A stretch of DNA of 9,650 bases. It comes from Fen-1467 sp035519475. GTDB lineage: Bacteria > Verrucomicrobiota > Verrucomicrobiia > Opitutales > Opitutaceae. This document shows, piece by piece, positions 6,624 through 9,650 of the stretch. The stretch covers positions 1 through 9,650 of the forward strand of contig DATIWI010000126.1 in assembly GCA_035519475.1 (NCBI GenBank), read 5' to 3'. The notes under the pieces are model-generated. The model saw only the letters and a list, made by a program, of their open reading frames with translations, was not told the origin of the DNA and searched no databases. Within the stretch, counting starts at the first letter, position 1, and every line of letters begins with the position of its first letter. A program made the position numbers and the translations under genes.

Positions 6624-7688
6624 ATGAGACCCGAACAATGGGAGATCTTCAAGAAGGCCGCCCGCCGCGAAAAACTGGATCACGTGCCCATGGCGCTGAT
6701 CATCGACAGCCCGTGGATCCCGGGCTATCTCGGCCTCAAGCACCTGGATTTCTTCCTGGATCCGGAGCTGTGGTTCCAGTCCCACCTCAAGATCCACCAG
6801 GAATATCCCGAGATCATCTTTGTGCCCTCGTGGTGGATGGAATACGGCATGGCGGCGGAGCCTTCCGCGCTTGGCGCCAAGATCAAATTCTGGCCGGACA
6901 ACACGCCGAGCGAATACCACACCCTCTACCACATCGAGGACATGGAGAACTTCCCCGAATACGAAGTTGACGCCGACGCCTTCATGGGGCTGACCCTCCA
7001 TCGCATCAAGATGCAGCGGCAGCGCATCCTCGACACCGGCGAGATCCTGCCGCTGGCGACCTCCCGCGGCCCGATGTGCACCGCCGGGTTCGTGCGAAGC
7101 ACCACCGAGTTCATGATGGATCTGGTCGAGCGGCCCGAATGGGCGCACAAGCTCCTCGACCTCTGCACCCGTCTGATCATCGACTGGCTCAAAGCCCAGG
7201 CGAAGGCGATGGGGCCGACGGTCGAGGGCATCTTCCTCCTCGACGACATCGTCGGATTCGTGAACGAGGAGCACTACGAGGAATTCGCCCACCCCTGCCT
7301 CAAGCGCATCTGCGATGCCTTCCCGAAGGACTGGGTGAAGATTTACCACAACGACGCTTCGATCGAGGCCTGCCTGGAGCACCTGCCCGACGCCGGTTTC
7401 CACGTGCTCAACTGGGGCAAGCAGACCGACATCGCCGACGTCAAGCGGCGCGTCGGCGGGCGCCTGTGCCTTATGGGCAATGTCAATCCGCTGGAGGTGG
7501 GCGTGCGCGGGACTCCCGCCGAGGTGCGCGCCGCCACCCTCGATGTCCTCGAGAAGAGCGGCGGCGAAGGCATCATTCTCTCCGTCGGCGGCGGGACCAG
7601 CCCGGGCATGCCGCGTCAGAACATCCGCGCCATGCTCGACGCGCTCGCTGAGTTCAACGCCGCCCACTTTGGAAAGGCGCGATCGTGA
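6624..7688 (+). CDS. Uroporphyrinogen decarboxylase-family (MtaA/CmuA-like) corrinoid methyltransferase
   Basis: A 354-residue TIM-barrel protein of the URO-D superfamily, a group that includes MtaA/MtbA and CmuA. In the context of a corrinoid protein it is best read as a methyltransferase rather than a heme enzyme. Family features are the LLDDIVGF segment (Asp207-Asp208), YHNDAS at 241-246, CLMGNVNPLEVGVRGTPAEV, and GGEGIILSVGGGTSPGMP near the C-terminus. The classic zinc ligands His-x-Cys and a late Cys are not present: HND stands at 242-244 and SVGGG at 320-324. Glu201, Glu216, Glu219/Glu220, Cys225, Cys230 and His242 cluster in one region and could supply a different metal site, as reported for aromatic O-demethylase methyltransferases. 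Likely role: transfer a methyl group from an O- or N-methylated substrate to the corrinoid protein encoded at 7805. The substrate is not readable. An 81-base leader precedes it. Confidence 0.8.
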   Translation: MRPEQWEIFKKAARREKLDHVPMALIIDSPWIPGYLGLKHLDFFLDPELWFQSHLKIHQEYPEIIFVPSWWMEYGMAAEPSALGAKIKFWPDNTPSEYHTLYHIEDMENFPEYEVDADAFMGLTLHRIKMQRQRILDTGEILPLATSRGPMCTAGFVRSTTEFMMDLVERPEWAHKLLDLCTRLIIDWLKAQAKAMGPTVEGIFLLDDIVGFVNEEHYEEFAHPCLKRICDAFPKDWVKIYHNDASIEACLEHLPDAGFHVLNWGKQTDIADVKRRVGGRLCLMGNVNPLEVGVRGTPAEVRAATLDVLEKSGGEGIILSVGGGTSPGMPRQNIRAMLDALAEFNAAHFGKARS

Positions 7689-7742
7689 CCACGCACTTCT
7701 ACGCCAGAATCATTCGCGTGATTGATTGCGTTTCGGTGGTAG

Positions 7743-7763
7743 GGCCGGACCTTGGTCCGCGCC
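7743..7763. terminator. Hairpin in the gap before the corrinoid gene
   Basis: CGGACC (7746-7751) and GGTCCG (7754-7759) form a perfect six-base-pair stem over a TT loop. GGC (7743-7745) and GCC (7761-7763) extend it to nine pairs with one bulged C. No U-run follows on either strand, so it is not a classical intrinsic terminator. It could be an mRNA-processing or stability element, or a mobile-type extragenic palindrome. It lies in a 116-base gap, the second longest in the window, and may lower or separate expression of the downstream genes. Confidence 0.4.
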
Positions 7764-7804
7764 GATGCCGCAATTGAGTGGCCCGCGCCCTTATCCCCCT
7801 CCCC

Positions 7805-8782
7805 ATGCCCGACTACGCGCTGATGAACCAATGCCTCTACGAGGGCAAAGCCAAGGAAGTCGAACAGATGACCCGGGATGCCCTCGCCGAAGGCCGCAGC
7901 GTACAAGAGGTGCTGCAGCAAGGGCTCATCGCCGGCATGAGCGTCGTGGGCGAGGACTTTAAGCACAACATCCTCTATGTGCCCGAGGTGCTCATCGCCG
8001 CGCGCGCCATGAAGGCGGGCATGGCCGTGCTCAAACCGCTGCTGTCGGCGCATGGTCCCGACACCACCTCCACCGGGCGGCTGCTGATGGGCACGGTCCG
8101 CGGCGACCTGCACGACATCGGGAAGAACCTCGTGTGCATGATGGCCGAGGGGGCCGGTTTCTCGGTGAAGGACATCGGCGTCGACCAGAGCCTCGAGAAA
8201 TTCCTCGCCGCCGCCGGGGAGTTCAAGCCCGACATCGTCGGCATGAGTGCGCTGCTCACCACCACGATGACCTACATGAAGGTGGTCATCGACGGCTTCG
8301 AGGAGCGCGGCCACGGCGGCATCAAGATGGCGATCGGCGGCGCGCCGATCAGCCAGGCGTTCGCCGAGGAGATCGGCGCCGACGGCTATGGCGCGGATGC
8401 GTCGGCGGCGGTCGATCTGTTCCTGTATCTCGTCGGCAAGGGCGCGGCGCCGCCGGCGTCCGCGAAGCCCGGCGCCGCCGTGCCGCGGAGCGCCGCCCGC
8501 CCGCCCACCCCGCGACCAGCCGGGACCACGGCCAGATTCCAGATTCTCTACTGGCAGGATCTGCCTTCGCAGGTGAAGGCCTGGGACGATTTCGAGGAAG
8601 TCAAGGTCGACCTGGCCCCGCGGTTCGCGGCGCGGATCGACGCCGCCGCCCAGCGGCTCGGCCTGACGCAATCTGATGCCTATCTCGCCCAATGGCGGTG
8701 GAGCGACGAGGCGGAGCGGCCGGGCTCCGCCGCCGAGGTGGCCGAAGCCGTGCGCGCGGAGATCGAGGCCGCGGCCCCGTGA
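7805..8782 (+). CDS. Corrinoid (cobalamin-binding) methyl carrier protein with extra C-terminal domain
   Basis: A 325-residue cytoplasmic methyl carrier of the MtaC/MtbC/MtvC type. Residues 1-90 form the helical cap domain (EVEQMTRDALAEG, then PEVLIAARAMKAGMAVLKP). The Rossmann-like B12 domain follows, with Asp101-x-His103-x2-Gly106 (His103 is the lower cobalt ligand), Ser148-x-Leu150, and Gly178-Gly179. A normal protein of this family ends at about residue 215. Here a Pro/Ala linker (about 216-242) leads into 80 further residues beginning ARFQILYWQDLPSQVKAWDD. That domain resembles the small proteins annotated as 'virulence factor' (PF13769). I use the ATG at 7805, because the in-frame GTG at 7778 adds only nine residues. 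Neither has a Shine-Dalgarno. The partner methyltransferase is the gene upstream, and the acceptor-side enzyme likely the gene downstream. Confidence 0.9.
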   Translation: MPDYALMNQCLYEGKAKEVEQMTRDALAEGRSVQEVLQQGLIAGMSVVGEDFKHNILYVPEVLIAARAMKAGMAVLKPLLSAHGPDTTSTGRLLMGTVRGDLHDIGKNLVCMMAEGAGFSVKDIGVDQSLEKFLAAAGEFKPDIVGMSALLTTTMTYMKVVIDGFEERGHGGIKMAIGGAPISQAFAEEIGADGYGADASAAVDLFLYLVGKGAAPPASAKPGAAVPRSAARPPTPRPAGTTARFQILYWQDLPSQVKAWDDFEEVKVDLAPRFAARIDAAAQRLGLTQSDAYLAQWRWSDEAERPGSAAEVAEAVRAEIEAAAP

Positions 8783-8825
8783 CCGTTTGACAAGCCTTCA
8801 CCGGACGGCCGAACATCGCCATCCA

Positions 8826-9650
8826 ATGTCCCAGATACCCCTGCTTGAAACCCTCCGCGCGCGACGCCTCGTGTGCGACGGCGCCATGGGCACGCAACTG
8901 ATGCTGGCCGGCCTCGAGCAGGGCTCGTGCGGCGAAGCGTGGAACCTGGACCACCCCGACCGGGTGCTGGCCATCCAGCGCCGCTATGTCGAAGCCGGCA
9001 CCGATTGTCTGATCACGAACACTTTTGGCGGCAGCCGGATCATGCTCCGCCGGCACGGCGAAGAAAAGCGGCTGGCGGAGATCAACCAGGCGGGCGCACG
9101 CCTCGCCCGCCAGGCGTTTGGCGACCGGCCGGGCTTCGTGCTCGGCGACATCGGCCCCCTCGGCGCCATTCTCGAGCCATACGGCGAGTTGCCGGTGACC
9201 GAGGCGCAGGCGGCCCTGGAGGAGCAGGCGGCGGCCCTCGTCGCCGGCGGCGTCGATGCGATCATCATCGAGACCCAGACGTCGCTGGAGGAACTCGGCG
9301 TGGCCATTGCCGCCGCCCGGAGCGCCCATGCCCCGTGCATCATCGCGTCGCTGGCCTACGACCTGTCGACGGACAAGACCTTCTACAAGACGATGATGGG
9401 CGTGGCGCCGGAACAGGCGGCGGAATTCGCCGCGGCCCAGGGCGCGGATATCGTGGCGTTGAACTGCGGCACCGGCATGGACATGGCCGGCGCCGCCAAG
9501 GTGGCGCGGATCTACCGCGAGCATTGCGCGTTGCCGACCATGGTGCAGCCTAATGCCGGCCAGCCCGTGCTGGAGAACATGAAGGCGGTGTACAAGCAGC
9601 TCCCGGCCGACATGGCGCGCGCCGTGCCCGAGGTCCTGCAAGCCGGCGTC
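8826..9650 (+). CDS. Methionine synthase-type homocysteine S-methyltransferase (partial, runs off the right edge)
   Basis: The first 275 residues of a homocysteine S-methyltransferase domain as found at the N-terminus of MetH, open to the last base of the window. Visible family features are DGAMGTQLM at 18-26, AGTDCLITNTFGGS, LGDIGPLGAILEPYGE, IIIETQTSLEE, and ALNCGTG with Cys214, the first zinc ligand. The GGCC pair carrying the other two zinc ligands would lie just past the edge. Whether the protein stops there (about 300 residues), or continues into a pterin-binding, cobalamin-binding or methylenetetrahydrofolate reductase domain, cannot be seen. In this setting it probably demethylates the corrinoid protein encoded 43 bases upstream, passing the methyl group to homocysteine or another thiol. 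The ATG at 8826 gives a typical N-terminus; no Shine-Dalgarno precedes it. Confidence 0.88.
   Translation, partial: MSQIPLLETLRARRLVCDGAMGTQLMLAGLEQGSCGEAWNLDHPDRVLAIQRRYVEAGTDCLITNTFGGSRIMLRRHGEEKRLAEINQAGARLARQAFGDRPGFVLGDIGPLGAILEPYGELPVTEAQAALEEQAAALVAGGVDAIIIETQTSLEELGVAIAAARSAHAPCIIASLAYDLSTDKTFYKTMMGVAPEQAAEFAAAQGADIVALNCGTGMDMAGAAKVARIYREHCALPTMVQPNAGQPVLENMKAVYKQLPADMARAVPEVLQAGV

Noticed and set aside
6171..7667. A 498-codon minus-strand frame opposite the 108-residue gene and the URO-D family gene
   Set aside because: No domain is recognisable and its composition is that of a codon shadow. The plus-strand genes have family motifs and a strong ribosome site.
6624..7688. A true uroporphyrinogen decarboxylase (HemE) for heme synthesis
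   Set aside because: The N-terminal HemE substrate motifs are not seen, and the neighbours are corrinoid carrier, activator and methyltransferase genes rather than heme genes.
7726..7962. A short plus-strand frame starting in the gap before the corrinoid gene
   Set aside because: It overlaps the corrinoid gene in another frame, runs through the hairpin and has an Arg-rich shadow composition.
8787..8816. A perfect TTGACA (8787-8792) upstream of the homocysteine methyltransferase gene
   Set aside because: The best -10 candidate (GAACAT at 8811-8816) matches TATAAT at only three positions and would leave about ten bases before the ATG. A single hexamer match is likely chance.

Overview
The window is a single run of nine plus-strand genes, the first eight complete and the last cut by the right edge, preceded by a possible 13-codon tail of another gene. 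It looks like a bacterial chromosomal catabolic locus of high GC content, roughly 56% in the first gene and about two thirds GC further on by hand counts of sampled lines. Eight of the nine starts have no Shine-Dalgarno sequence at normal spacing. The intergenic gaps carry short degenerate filler repeats (ATTCGTGTT-type decamers, CTCACTTTCACT-type dodecamers, a CGGACC/GGTCCG hairpin). Together these suggest a member of the Planctomycetota-Verrucomicrobiota group, most likely an Opitutales-like verrucomicrobium. That is inference from style, not from a marker gene.

Left part (1-3736), sugar-type metabolism: a PfkB-family carbohydrate kinase, a GPH-type (MelB-like) sodium/proton:glycoside symporter of the major facilitator fold, and a divergent member of the mannonate dehydratase (UxuA) TIM-barrel family with its metal-binding residues in place.

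Right part (3792-9650), a corrinoid methyl-transfer module: a RACo/RamA-like corrinoid-activating ATPase with an N-terminal [2Fe-2S] domain; a protein resembling the activation domain of cobalamin-dependent methionine synthase with a C-terminal cysteine cluster; a 108-residue protein of unknown function coupled to it by an ATGA overlap; a uroporphyrinogen-decarboxylase-family methyltransferase; a cobalamin-binding corrinoid protein carrying an unusual C-terminal extra domain; and the start of a methionine-synthase-type homocysteine S-methyltransferase.

Read together, the genes suggest that a methylated substrate enters through the GPH symporter. The URO-D family methyltransferase would move its methyl group to the corrinoid protein, and the homocysteine methyltransferase (or a domain beyond the edge) would take it off. 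The ASKHA protein and the MetH-activation-like protein would keep the cobalt reduced. The neighbouring kinase and UxuA-like dehydratase make an O-methylated sugar or sugar acid an attractive substrate. This link between corrinoid O-demethylation and uronate-type sugar breakdown is the main candidate novelty of the window. It is a hypothesis from gene content only.
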